Source: an uncultured Saprospiraceae bacterium (GTDB lineage: Bacteria > Bacteroidota > Bacteroidia > Chitinophagales > Saprospiraceae). Taken from it: DNA of 38,392 nt. Below the pieces are notes generated by a model that worked only from the letters and a program-made list of their open reading frames with translations, did not search any database and was not told the DNA's origin. A program made the position numbers and the translations under genes. The DNA lies in assembly GCA_937926205.1 (NCBI GenBank), contig CALEYL010000003.1, positions 1-38,392 of the forward strand, in the 5' to 3' direction. The number at the start of each line of letters is the position of its first letter. Within the stretch, counting starts at the first letter, position 1. This document shows positions 1-8,373 of this stretch, piece after piece.

Positions 1-43
<43 letters not shown>

Positions 44-508
44 CAATTTCTTATGCCTTAATAATAAGGCTATGATTTACATGACTGTCAGAGAATGATT
101 TCCTGTTATAAAAATCAAGTATAATTCGCATCACGATTTAAAATCTTCTTACCTACTCTGCATCAGTGTCAATGAACTTTTTGGAGCCAAGCGAAGGCTT
201 TTTAAGTTGGCTTTTTTGAGCCGCAGCGATCGCTTTTTTCCTTTTTTCTTTCGCGCTTTTTAGACGCTCCCTTGTTGCTCGTTCGCTAAGGGACTGCAAA
301 GATATATGCACAATATTTCCTGTGCAAGCATTCTCGCGAAATTTTTTCAAGAAAAAAGCATCCGCCAAAAGAGCTCCGAAAATTAAATTTGGACAAGCCT
401 TGTTCCGTCGAATTATTATCTCAAAAGCATGCCTGATTAAGCCGGCCTTCAGGGCAAAACAGCGCCATTCTGGCAATAAAAAATTTACATCCCGGGGTGA
501 AACATTTT
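44..508 (-). other. rRNA leader (44-296) and upstream spacer (328-508)
   Basis: The stretch between the lycopene cyclase stop and the 16S gene holds the rRNA promoter and its leader. A small hairpin in the leader (GCCTTA at 55-60, loop ATAA, TAAGGC at 65-70) sits just before the mature 16S end. A pyrimidine-rich stretch lies at 205-270. I see no convincing gene in 328-508. An open frame of 119 codons at 153-512 runs through the promoter, and I do not regard it as coding. Confidence 0.6.
297..327 (-). promoter_or_regulatory. rRNA operon promoter, Bacteroidota type
   Basis: On the minus strand a perfect TAnnTTTG -7 box, TATCTTTG, lies at 304-297. A TTG -33 element lies at 327-325, separated from it by 20 nt. 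This matches the known Bacteroidota primary-sigma promoter. Transcription would start near 290 and run through about 245 nt of leader into the 16S gene. Assignment to the rRNA operon follows from position and orientation. Confidence 0.8.
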
Positions 509-1333
509 TCAACCCCTGGATCTGAACGATTCAAATATCGTTACGACTCCCAGAAAAAGGATGAAAGAATAAACAGAATCCTCAAGCGGCACCGAGGTGA
601 TCCTGATCCCAAGATATTCTTCCGGGTTATAGATTACGACAGGAGATTTCGTATAGGCGCCGGTCAGCACCCCGTTGACAATTAAAAAAGGAATCCAGCT
701 CACCAAATAAGCCAGGTAAAAGCGGGTGCGATAACTGTTGGGCACACAAATGAAATGCCAGGTCAGTAAACCTCCTGCTATTAAAAAAGTAGTAGCCGTG
801 TACATCTGCGACCAGTGCATCAACCCGGTAATCAGAAAAACAAGGATCAGCGAGATGCTTAATGGCTTGTCGGAACGAAAAAGCAGATCCCTGCGCACAT
901 AATAATTGAGACACTCATAAATGAATACGCAGGCAAAAGGTACTGTGATGAAGAACATCCATTCTTCCAGAGGCAATCCCATCCAAAATATTCCGGATAC
1001 ATAGGCATCATTAAAGCCCCAAACACCCTTAGCCGCAAAAAAGATATCCCACAGGATAAAGATGAATCCCATGATGGCAATGGCCGGAAACAGGAATCGC
1101 CACTTCTTATAGTAGTGCACGTTTTTGTCGAAACTCAAAAAAAGAATAGGAACAACGGTAAACAGGTGGAGGTACAAATAAGAAAACGGGCTTTCCAGCC
1201 AGGCAAACAGCTTTACCTTTGGCACTTCTAACAGAAGATTTTCCGGGCGCACCATATCGGTCAGCCATTGCAGGGCGACGAGTGCTAAGACAAAAAACAG
1301 AAAAGCGCTGGCGACTGTCTTAGCTGATGGCAT
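509..1333 (-). CDS. crtYcd: lycopene cyclase, fused two-domain (CrtYc-CrtYd) membrane type
   Basis: An integral membrane protein of 274 residues expected to cyclise both ends of lycopene to beta-carotene. It has about seven hydrophobic segments and two copies of the family's acidic motif. The first is PLEEW near residue 120, after the NDAYVSGIFW stretch; the second is PLEDSVY near residue 250. Two copies mark the single-chain form of the heterodimeric CrtYc/CrtYd cyclases known from Myxococcus and Gram-positive bacteria, and also common in Bacteroidota. The ATG abuts the crtB stop codon with no gap, so the two genes are almost surely co-transcribed and perhaps translationally coupled. It is the last gene before the rRNA promoter. 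Whether the product is beta-carotene or a further modified pigment cannot be told here, because no hydroxylase or ketolase gene is present. Confidence 0.88.
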   Translation of the reverse strand: MPSAKTVASAFLFFVLALVALQWLTDMVRPENLLLEVPKVKLFAWLESPFSYLYLHLFTVVPILFLSFDKNVHYYKKWRFLFPAIAIMGFIFILWDIFFAAKGVWGFNDAYVSGIFWMGLPLEEWMFFITVPFACVFIYECLNYYVRRDLLFRSDKPLSISLILVFLITGLMHWSQMYTATTFLIAGGLLTWHFICVPNSYRTRFYLAYLVSWIPFLIVNGVLTGAYTKSPVVIYNPEEYLGIRITSVPLEDSVYSFILFLGVVTIFESFRSRG

Positions 1334-2170
1334 CTAAAGCAGGTTTAAAGTATTACGCAAAGCAGAACTGCAAAGCAGCATGATTTTTTTCCCGTCATTC
1401 ACGCGGAATCTGGTTTGCACCACTTTCCTGGCAGGAGCCTTTCTGATTTTTTGAAAAAGGTTGATGTAATAAACATAGGCCAGGTACACGCCAAAGCGGG
1501 CGCTTTTTGGCAACTGAACGATCCCAAGATAGGCGTCGTCGAAATCCTTTTTGATGTCGGCTTCGATGCTTAATTTGTCTTCGTTGCTGAAACGGGTAAA
1601 ATCAACCCCCGGAAAATAGACCCTGCCACGCTCGTCAAAATCACTGCCCATGTCGCGCAGAAAATTGATTTTCTGAAAAGCGGCGCCCAGGCTGCGGGCC
1701 GAAGGTTTGAGATGCTGGTAGCGGGCGTCATCGCCATCGCAAAAAACGCGAAGACACATCAGGCCAACCACTTCTGCCGAGCCATAAATATATTCCTGAT
1801 AGAGGTGATCTTCGTAATCGCTGTGAAAAAGATCCATGCCCATGCTGTCTAAAAAAGCATCAATCAGTTCCCGTTCGATACCATATCGGTTCACCGTGAG
1901 CTGAAAAGCCTGCAAGACCGGATTCAGGCTGATGCCGGTTTCGATGGCTTTATACGTATCCTGGCGAAATTGGGCAAGCAGTTCTGCTTTGGGAAAATCG
2001 TGAAAAGTATCTACGATTTCGTCAGCAAAACGCACAAAGCCATAAATCGCATAAATGGGCGATCGAAGCTTCTTGTCAAAGACGCGAATGCCCATCGAAA
2101 AGGAAGTGCTGTAACGCTGTGTAATCAGCTGGCTGCACTCCATACAGGTGTCGTTAAAGAGCTTCAGCAT
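1334..2170 (-). CDS. crtB: phytoene synthase CrtB
   Basis: A squalene/phytoene synthase family protein of 278 residues that should condense two geranylgeranyl diphosphates to phytoene, the first committed carotenoid step. Both aspartate-rich Mg-diphosphate binding motifs are visible: DEIVD at residues 50-54, preceded by YGFVRFA, and DMGSD at 173-177, followed by FDERGRVYFP. The early YSTSFSMG motif at residues 20-27 is also typical. The length is a little below the usual 290-310 but complete at both ends. It is the middle gene of crtI-crtB-cyclase. The 65-bp gap to crtI holds one copy of a 12-bp element (2198-2209) that recurs inverted on the other side of crtI. Confidence 0.95.
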   Translation of the reverse strand: MLKLFNDTCMECSQLITQRYSTSFSMGIRVFDKKLRSPIYAIYGFVRFADEIVDTFHDFPKAELLAQFRQDTYKAIETGISLNPVLQAFQLTVNRYGIERELIDAFLDSMGMDLFHSDYEDHLYQEYIYGSAEVVGLMCLRVFCDGDDARYQHLKPSARSLGAAFQKINFLRDMGSDFDERGRVYFPGVDFTRFSNEDKLSIEADIKKDFDDAYLGIVQLPKSARFGVYLAYVYYINLFQKIRKAPARKVVQTRFRVNDGKKIMLLCSSALRNTLNLL

Positions 2171-2197
2171 GGTGTTTCGGATAAGTTTAAAGTATTA

Positions 2198-2209
2198 TTG
2201 AACAACCTT
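2198..2209 (+). repeat. 12-bp element TTGAACAACCTT, copy A (crtI-crtB gap)
   Basis: The 12-mer TTGAACAACCTT lies here on the plus strand and at 3735-3746 on the minus strand. The two copies bracket crtI at nearly equal distance, 26 and 23 nt outside the gene. An exact 12-mer shared by two short gaps is unlikely by chance. It could be a regulator binding site. No function is established. Confidence 0.5.
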
Positions 2210-2235
2210 TATCATTGACAGACGTGCCCTGAAAT

Positions 2236-3711
2236 CTAAAGGCGAAAATCTCTGGCAATTTCCTTTGCAACAACCTGACCTGAAATGATGGATGGCGGAA
2301 CTCCCGGCCCTGGTGTCGTCAATTGCCCGGCATAATAAAGGTTAGACACTTTAGGGCTTTTCATTTTAGGTTTTAGAAATGCCGTTTGAAGCAGCGTATT
2401 GGCCAGTCCATAAGCATTTCCTTTATAAGCATGGTAGTCGCGTTCGAAATCGCGGTGTGCAAAAGAGCGCTTGTAGACGACATGCGGCCGGATTTCCTGG
2501 CCCGTCAGCGTTTCAAGCCTTTCCATCGCAAGGTGGTAGTAGCGCTCGCGCAATGCTTCAGTATCCTCCAGTCCCGGCGCCAGCGGAATTAGCAAAAACA
2601 GGTTTTCAGAACCTTCGGGCGCTACGCCGGGATCGGTCACAGAAGGGGCGCTTACGTAAAACAGTGGCTCTTCCGGCCAGCGTGGCTGTTCGTAGATATC
2701 AATCGCATGTTGCCTGAAATCGGTATCGAAGAATAAGTTGTGGTGGCGCAGCCCCTTCAGCTTTTTATTTACACCTATATAATATAGGAGCGAAGAAGGC
2801 GCCATAACCCTGCTGTTCCAATACTGCTCGTCGTATTGCCGGTGTTTGGGTTCCAGCAAATGTTGCTCTACGTGGTGATAATCCGCTGCGCCAATGACAA
2901 CATCTGCTTCGTACGATTCCGAATCTGTAAGTACATGAGTAGCACGGCCTGCGTTGATGTTAATTTTGCGCACTTCTGCATTCAACACCAACTTTGCACC
3001 CTGTTCCTGAGCCACTGCCAGCATTCCCTGCACAATCTGGTGCATACCACCCATGGGATACCAGGTTCCCAGAGACAGGTCGGCATGATTCATCAGGCTA
3101 TACAATGCCGGGGTTTTTTCCGGCGTAGCACCAAGAAAAAGCACCGGAAACTCCAGCATTTGAATGAGTTGTTCATTCTTGAAAAGTTTGCGCACGTAAG
3201 CAGACATGGAACGAAACATCTGCAGGCGAAACATGCTCAGAAGCAGGCGCGGGTCGGCAAATTCAAAAATGGAATGGCTGGGTTTGTGTACAAAATCCCC
3301 CATGCCGACTTCGTACTTGTATCGGGCTTCGTCTAAAAAGGTTTTTAGTTTGGCGCTGCTTCCGGGTTCATATCTTTCAAACAACTGGTGCAGGGCATCC
3401 ATTCCGGCAGGCACCTCCATCACATCGTTTTTCCCGAAATGGATCGTATAAGAAGGATCAAGGCGAACCAGATCGTAATAATCGGCTACTTTTTTTCCAA
3501 AGAGGCCAAAAAACTGTTCGAAAACATCGGGCATCCAATACCAGCTGGGGCCCATGTCGAACACAAAACCAGCTTCGCTGAAAACCCGCGCACGACCACC
3601 CGGCACTTCGTTCTTTTCAAGAATAGTGACGTCATACCCTGCTTGTGCAAGGCAGGCTGCTGCGGAAAGTCCGGCAAACCCCGATCCGATGACAATTACT
3701 TTTTTTGCCAA
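2236..3711 (-). CDS. crtI: phytoene desaturase CrtI (TTG start)
   Basis: An FAD-dependent phytoene desaturase of 491 residues, the CrtI-type flavoenzyme that turns phytoene into lycopene. The N-terminus carries the dinucleotide-binding fold: VIGSGFAGLSAA, then LEKNEVPGGRA. The C-terminus carries the family signature YYAGQLTTPGPGVPPSI followed by SG. The start is TTG at 3709-3711, because the family's invariant N-terminus begins right after it and no in-frame ATG occurs for about 50 codons. A rare start may lower translation. It leads crtI-crtB-cyclase and lies 66 bp behind the MBL hydrolase on the same strand. No TAnnTTTG box is visible in that gap, so transcription may come from further upstream or from an alternative sigma factor. 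Confidence 0.95.
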   Translation of the reverse strand: MAKKVIVIGSGFAGLSAAACLAQAGYDVTILEKNEVPGGRARVFSEAGFVFDMGPSWYWMPDVFEQFFGLFGKKVADYYDLVRLDPSYTIHFGKNDVMEVPAGMDALHQLFERYEPGSSAKLKTFLDEARYKYEVGMGDFVHKPSHSIFEFADPRLLLSMFRLQMFRSMSAYVRKLFKNEQLIQMLEFPVLFLGATPEKTPALYSLMNHADLSLGTWYPMGGMHQIVQGMLAVAQEQGAKLVLNAEVRKININAGRATHVLTDSESYEADVVIGAADYHHVEQHLLEPKHRQYDEQYWNSRVMAPSSLLYYIGVNKKLKGLRHHNLFFDTDFRQHAIDIYEQPRWPEEPLFYVSAPSVTDPGVAPEGSENLFLLIPLAPGLEDTEALRERYYHLAMERLETLTGQEIRPHVVYKRSFAHRDFERDYHAYKGNAYGLANTLLQTAFLKPKMKSPKVSNLYYAGQLTTPGPGVPPSIISGQVVAKEIARDFRL

Positions 3712-3734
3712 TTTGATAGCGCTTTGATTTGAAT

Positions 3735-3746
3735 AAGGTTGTTCAA
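3735..3746 (-). repeat. 12-bp element TTGAACAACCTT, copy B (upstream of crtI)
   Basis: This is the inverted partner of the copy at 2198-2209. It sits 23 nt upstream of the crtI TTG, where an operator or activator site could be. A short nearly symmetric core, GTTG-TT-CAAC, overlaps it on the plus strand (3738-3747), which would suit a dimeric regulator. It differs from the TGTACA-type palindromes known for CarH/LitR regulators. Confidence 0.45.
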
Positions 3747-3777
3747 CAGCACTGTATTGATTTTGTTTACAGGAAGC

Positions 3778-4419
3778 TTACACTAAAAAAGGATTCCGAA
3801 GCCTTTCTCCTCCAATCGTCGTCGCAGGCCCATGCCCCGGATAAACTTTCACGTTGTCTTCCAGCTTCAATAATTGCGTTTTTATGCTGTTGATCAGTAC
3901 ATCATAGTCGCCTCCGGGCAAGTCTGTTCGTCCGATGCTGCCCTGAAAAAGAACATCCCCCGCAACGATAAAGCGATCTTCCCGGCAATAAAAAGAGAGG
4001 CTGCCGGGAGAATGCCCGGGCGTAAATAAAACCTCAAGGCGCGTTTGTCCAAAAGTGATCACCTCATCTACCTCAATGAAGCGTCCGGGAGGGGGCGAAG
4101 GTTCTTCTATCGCCATTCCGAAATACATCGCCGTCTGTAACAAAGAATCCAGTATCGGGACTTCCCGTTCGTGTATTTCAAGCGGTAATTTATAGTGCTT
4201 TGCCACAAAGGCATTGCCCAATACATGATCAATATGGCAATGCGTATTAATAAGGCGTACAGGCCTGAGATCCAGGGCCTCAATGCTGCGCTTCAACTCC
4301 TGACGCTCTTGTGCGTTACTACAACCGGGGTCAATCAATACGCATTCTTTCGTTTCATCGTATATAATATAGGTGTTCTCCTGGAAAGGGTTGAATGTCA
4401 ACCGAACAACATTCGCCAT
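3778..4419 (-). CDS. MBL-fold metallo-hydrolase, glyoxalase II-like (YcbL type)
   Basis: A cytoplasmic metallo-beta-lactamase-fold hydrolase of 213 residues. The metal-binding motif THCHIDH is present, then GHSPGSLSFY, then GDVLFQGSIGRTDLPGGD, then the final YPGHGPAT histidine. This pattern belongs to the short, single-domain relatives of hydroxyacylglutathione hydrolase. The true substrate is unknown; a thioester is likely. I start it at the ATG at 4417-4419 (MANVVRLTF) because family members begin there and an upstream start would run into the divergent gene. A -7 box lies at 4504-4511. It reads in the same direction as crtI, but I see no functional link to carotenoids. Confidence 0.85.
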   Translation of the reverse strand: MANVVRLTFNPFQENTYIIYDETKECVLIDPGCSNAQERQELKRSIEALDLRPVRLINTHCHIDHVLGNAFVAKHYKLPLEIHEREVPILDSLLQTAMYFGMAIEEPSPPPGRFIEVDEVITFGQTRLEVLFTPGHSPGSLSFYCREDRFIVAGDVLFQGSIGRTDLPGGDYDVLINSIKTQLLKLEDNVKVYPGHGPATTIGGERLRNPFLV

Positions 4420-4500
4420 CTTTTTATATTTTTTTACAATCAGACCTTGAAAAAAAATGTTATCTTGAAAGCAGCTTTGAAAACCGCAAAATATTACTCC

Positions 4501-7500
4501 ATGCAAAGGTATATTTTTCTGACTTTCCTTTTGTTGTCTGCTTTAAACACGCAGCTGACAGCCCAATACGTGCGTGCTGAGTTTGGCAAAAACCGGGTGC
4601 AATACAACGACGACTTTAAAGAGTGGTCGAAATATGAAAGCGACAACTTCATTACTTACTGGTATGGAGAATCCAGAAATGTGGGGCAAGCTGCCGTTCA
4701 GATTGCAGAGCAGGATTTCAAAAACATCCAGGCGGTTTTAGAGCATCCGATAAATGAAAAGTTGCAGATCATTGTTTACACCGACCTCACCGACCTCAAG
4801 CAAAGCAATATCGGGGTTGAAGATGCTTTTGTGAACACGACCGGCCACACCAAAATTGTCGGCAACAAAATCTTTGTCTATTTCAACGGCGATCACAACC
4901 AGTTGCGCAGCCAAATCCGCGAAGGCATTGCCAGTGTTTACCTCGACGCCATGCTGTTTGGCTCAACGCTGCAGGAAATTGTTCAGAATGCCGTTATGAT
5001 GAACCTGCCCGAATGGTTTAAGCAGGGTTTGACTTCTTATATCGGCGAATACTGGAATACCGAAATGGACAATTTGCTTCGGGATGCCCTGTTGAATAAA
5101 AAATTCAAAGGGTTTGAGCAACTGGCATTAGAAAACCCGCGGCTCGCGGGCCACGCCTTCTGGTATTTTATCGGAGAAAATTACGGAGCCTCCACAGTTT
5201 CCAACCTGCTCTACCTTACCCGCATCAATCGCAGCGTTGAAAGCGGGTTTCTGTATGTCCTCGGTGCTTCTTACCCTTCCATCATCGACAGTTGGGAGGA
5301 ATACTTCAGACGCCGTTATGAAAATGAAACATTGGAACGCGTTGATCCGGAAGGCAGAAAAATAGCCATTAAAAACAAACGCAACCTGCCCATCAGCCAA
5401 CTCAGGATCAGCCCCGACGGCAGGCAGGTTTTGTACCTGACCAATGAAATTGGCCAAAGTAAGGTCTATCTTCAACCTCTTTCGGGGAAAGGTGAGCGTA
5501 AGCTGATTTTTAAAGAAGGCTTTCGCAATGCGTTTCAGGCAACAGATTATGGCTATCCACTCTTAGCCTGGAATCCAAACGGCCAGCAAATTGCAGTGCT
5601 CTATGAAAGAAGGGATGTTACCAAGCTCCTGTTATACGATGTAAAAACCGGCAAAAAAATAGTACAGGATCTGGCGCCTGAGTACCAGCGCGTCAATAGC
5701 ATTGACTATGTGAATCCGGTGACCCTGGTGTTTTCAGGAACCATCCGCGGGTTTTCCGATATCTTCCTTTATTTCATCAATACCCGCCAGTCGGAGCGCC
5801 TGACCAATGATATTTTTGACGATCTGGACGCAGCATTTGTCAAAGTCAACAACCGCAGAGGCATCCTTTTTGCTTCCAATCGTCCAGATTCGCTGATGTT
5901 GCAACCTAAATTAGACAGCATTCTTCCCATTCAGAGTTTCGATATTTTCTACTACGATTTAGACGATAGAAACGGGGAACTGGTGCGCGTTACCCATACG
6001 CCTTATGCCAATGAAAAAGCGCCTGTTGCAGTAGATTCTGCCTATTTCGCTTACCTCAGCGACCAAAGTGGCATTTATAACCGCGAGATCGGTCGCCTTG
6101 AACGCTACCTCCACCATTACGACCGCTATGTATCGCTCAACGACGGGACTGAAATCATTGTCAATGCCGATTCCATGCTGAGTAAGATTGATTCCGCACA
6201 AATAGATACGATTGTCATGCGCCCTGTTTACAAAAAAAGGGCGATTACCCATACCAATACCAATTACAACCGCAGCATCTATGACCAGCATACCTCATCT
6301 GAGGCAATGCGGATTGCAGAACTGACCTACAAAAACGGCGCCTATGAAGTTAGGGTGACCCCCATAAATGCCGACAGCGCCACCTTGGCGGCAAATACCT
6401 CTTTCCAGTCTGTGCGGCCTCTGGCAAAACCTTTGTTTGAGACCTCGGCAGAAAACCGTCCGCCGCCGGCTGCTGTTGTGGAAAGTTTGTTAAAAGAATT
6501 GCCACCAAGCATTCCCGACACGATTGTTCTGCCGGAAACCAAACAGGATACGGATAAAATAGACATCGACAACTATCTGTTTCAGAGTGAATTCGATGAT
6601 GAAGACACCCCGCCGGTAGTCATCAAAACGGATGCGGCGGAAAAACCGGCGGAAAACAGCAATCCTGCTGCCAATACCAGGCCAACGGGACCTGTTCGGA
6701 GCATGACATCTTCGAAAGATGCGGCGTCAGAGCCTTACCGCTTCCGCCCGGGAATCATCATTCCTTACCGCCTTTTGTTTCAGGCAGATTTTGTTCAGAC
6801 CCAACTCGACAATTCGGTTCTGTTCGGAACCTGGGAAAGCCACGCAGCAAATTCAAGGGGCGATTTTCAGGCGCCTTTAGGCATTTTGTTCAAAGCCAAT
6901 TTCAAGGACCTTCTGGAAGATTACGACGTAGAAGGTGGCGCCAGAATTCCGACAGCTTTCAACGGTTCGGAGTATTTTCTTACTTTTAAAAACAAGAAAA
7001 AGCGCTTAGATCAATCCTATACCATTTATAGGAGCAATTTCCGGGAAACGGTAGATACGATCAGTTTCATCATTCCCCGACAGGAGGTCAATACCATTCT
7101 CGGGCAATATGCGGTCTCCTGGCCTTTAGACATATTCAGAAGTTTCCGGGCGGCTGCCACAATACGCCGCGACCGGGTTACACGGCTATCTACCGAACGC
7201 TCTACATTGGAACAGGCCTCTATTAATGAACAGCGGGCAAGTCTGCGCCTCGAATACGTTTTCGACAACACGCTCGATCTTGGCATCAACCTGATGACCG
7301 GGAGCCGCTATCGGGTTTATGCCGAAGTGTTTAAACCCTTTAACCTTGACTTCTCCAACGGCGCCAACATCGACTTCGGCAAAGGAATCATGACCATCAT
7401 CGGTCTGGATGCCCGTCATTACCGTCGTCTGGGTAAGTATTCCATCCTCGCACTGCGCGCTGCGGGTGCTACTTCTTTCGGACAGGAAAAAATTGCTTAC

Positions 7501-8001
7501 CAGATGGGGGGCGTAGAAAACAGCCTTTTTTCTGTGCAGTTTAATGATGAGATTCCCCGACTGGAAGGAAACCTGGCCTTTAATGTGCTGGCGGCCCAAA
7601 TGCGGGGCTTTGCCAGAAATATCCGAAACGGCAACTCTTATGCACTCATCAATACAGAAGTGCGCATTCCGGTATTCCGATATCTGTCCAAAAACATCCG
7701 CTCTACATTTTTCCGTAATTTCCAGGTTGTCGGCTTCTTTGACGCAGGAACAGCATGGAGTGGCAGCAATCCGTTTAGCAAAGATAATCCGCTCAATATC
7801 AGTACATTCCCAACAGATATCAAAGACCCGTTGGTCTCAGTTCGGGTAAAATATTTCAGAGATCCGATTGTCGCGGGCTATGGCGTTGGGTTACGCTGCC
7901 TGGTATTCGGGTATTTCCTCAAACTTGATTATGCCTGGGGTATCGAAACGCGCCAGGTTCAGGAACCACGTCTGCATTTTTCTTTGGGAACCGATTTCTA
8001 A
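4501..8001 (+). CDS. exported protein: peptidase-MA-like domain, TolB-like propeller, Omp85-like C-terminal barrel
   Basis: A large exported protein of 1166 residues. The first 21-22 residues form a signal peptide ending in TAQ, which fixes the ATG at 4501. Residues about 30-290 resemble peptidase-MA/gluzincin-like domains, with NLPEWFKQGLTSYIGE at 168-183. No HExxH zinc motif is visible, so that domain may be inactive. From about 295 come TolB/WD40-like strands such as ISPDGRQVLYLTN, LAWNPNGQQIAVLY and RGILFASNRPDS. A Pro/Glu-rich linker at about 640-745 follows. The last 420 residues look like an outer-membrane barrel of the Omp85/surface-antigen type: GFFDAGTAW, then GYGVGLR, and a terminal phenylalanine. 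Likely location is the outer membrane with a periplasmic propeller. Similar 'TolB-like' proteins occur in Bacteroidota, but their role is not established. Confidence 0.75.
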   Translation: MQRYIFLTFLLLSALNTQLTAQYVRAEFGKNRVQYNDDFKEWSKYESDNFITYWYGESRNVGQAAVQIAEQDFKNIQAVLEHPINEKLQIIVYTDLTDLKQSNIGVEDAFVNTTGHTKIVGNKIFVYFNGDHNQLRSQIREGIASVYLDAMLFGSTLQEIVQNAVMMNLPEWFKQGLTSYIGEYWNTEMDNLLRDALLNKKFKGFEQLALENPRLAGHAFWYFIGENYGASTVSNLLYLTRINRSVESGFLYVLGASYPSIIDSWEEYFRRRYENETLERVDPEGRKIAIKNKRNLPISQLRISPDGRQVLYLTNEIGQSKVYLQPLSGKGERKLIFKEGFRNAFQATDYGYPLLAWNPNGQQIAVLYERRDVTKLLLYDVKTGKKIVQDLAPEYQRVNSIDYVNPVTLVFSGTIRGFSDIFLYFINTRQSERLTNDIFDDLDAAFVKVNNRRGILFASNRPDSLMLQPKLDSILPIQSFDIFYYDLDDRNGELVRVTHTPYANEKAPVAVDSAYFAYLSDQSGIYNREIGRLERYLHHYDRYVSLNDGTEIIVNADSMLSKIDSAQIDTIVMRPVYKKRAITHTNTNYNRSIYDQHTSSEAMRIAELTYKNGAYEVRVTPINADSATLAANTSFQSVRPLAKPLFETSAENRPPPAAVVESLLKELPPSIPDTIVLPETKQDTDKIDIDNYLFQSEFDDEDTPPVVIKTDAAEKPAENSNPAANTRPTGPVRSMTSSKDAASEPYRFRPGIIIPYRLLFQADFVQTQLDNSVLFGTWESHAANSRGDFQAPLGILFKANFKDLLEDYDVEGGARIPTAFNGSEYFLTFKNKKKRLDQSYTIYRSNFRETVDTISFIIPRQEVNTILGQYAVSWPLDIFRSFRAAATIRRDRVTRLSTERSTLEQASINEQRASLRLEYVFDNTLDLGINLMTGSRYRVYAEVFKPFNLDFSNGANIDFGKGIMTIIGLDARHYRRLGKYSILALRAAGATSFGQEKIAYQMGGVENSLFSVQFNDEIPRLEGNLAFNVLAAQMRGFARNIRNGNSYALINTEVRIPVFRYLSKNIRSTFFRNFQVVGFFDAGTAWSGSNPFSKDNPLNISTFPTDIKDPLVSVRVKYFRDPIVAGYGVGLRCLVFGYFLKLDYAWGIETRQVQEPRLHFSLGTDF
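4504..4511 (-). promoter_or_regulatory. -7 box for the MBL hydrolase, inside the divergent gene's first codons
   Basis: On the minus strand this reads TACCTTTG, a perfect TAnnTTTG. Transcription would start near 4497 and give a leader of about 78 nt to the hydrolase ATG at 4419. The box covers codons 2-4 of the divergent gene starting at 4501. I do not see a clear -33 element. Confidence 0.45.
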
Positions 8002-8013
8002 ATATTTCTCCCC

Positions 8014-8042
8014 GCAGGTAAAGTGAAGCTCACTTTACCTGC
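8014..8042 (+). terminator. perfect 13-bp hairpin, terminator-like
   Basis: GCAGGTAAAGTGA at 8014-8026, loop AGC, and its exact complement at 8030-8042. It begins 13 nt after the stop of the large exported protein, where a terminator is expected. No T-tract follows on the plus strand, so it may instead be an RNA 3'-end stabiliser. It overlaps the end of the gene remnant on the other strand. Confidence 0.55.
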
Positions 8043-8218
8043 CGATCAACAGTGCTGTACTTAGCCCCGGCTTCTAAAAAGCCGCTTGCCAGAATAGCTT
8101 CCACTAAAGGGGTATTGCGTGTCTTGCTATGCCCACTACCTTCTTTCCTCCTGTAGCCGACCACCAGCCCCCCCCGCAAACAGCGTAAAGAATAGCCACG
8201 ATTATCAAGGACAATGGC
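8030..8218 (-). pseudogene. gene remnant resembling the end of a FISUMP-domain protein
   Basis: On the minus strand an uninterrupted frame of 62 codons ends in TGA at 8032-8030. It has no usable start; a TAG stands just upstream at 8221-8219. It begins with DNRGYSLRCLRGG, which resembles the GYSVRC-type end of the Fibrobacter succinogenes major paralogous domain (FISUMP), often found in Bacteroidota surface lipoproteins. About 45 further residues (KEGSGHSKTRNTPLVEAILA and so on) are not recognised. An unusual run of nine cytosines on the plus strand (8167-8175) lies within it. I read it as decayed coding DNA. The domain match is by eye and tentative. Confidence 0.4.
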
Positions 8219-8373
8219 CTAAATACAAATCTTTCAATTTTTACTGAAAATACGGAAATATAAAATCATGTATACACATCATTATAAATTACTAAAAATC
8301 AATTATTTACATAAAAACATAGATGAAATCAACCTGATGATAGGTAAAAAATATCAATAATTTTTAAAAATGT
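8219..8373. other. AT-rich spacer without visible gene
   Basis: A strongly AT-rich stretch between the gene remnant and the sigma-factor promoter. I see no open frame with coding character, no tRNA-like fold and no strong hairpin. It may serve as upstream promoter DNA for the sigma gene. Confidence 0.5.

Noticed and set aside
153..512. Open frame of 119 codons upstream of the 16S gene
   Set aside because: It runs across the rRNA promoter and leader, has low-complexity basic composition and no recognisable domain.
4195..4500. N-terminal extension of the large exported protein to an upstream ATG
   Set aside because: It overlaps the MBL gene on the other strand, and the signal peptide begins exactly at 4501.
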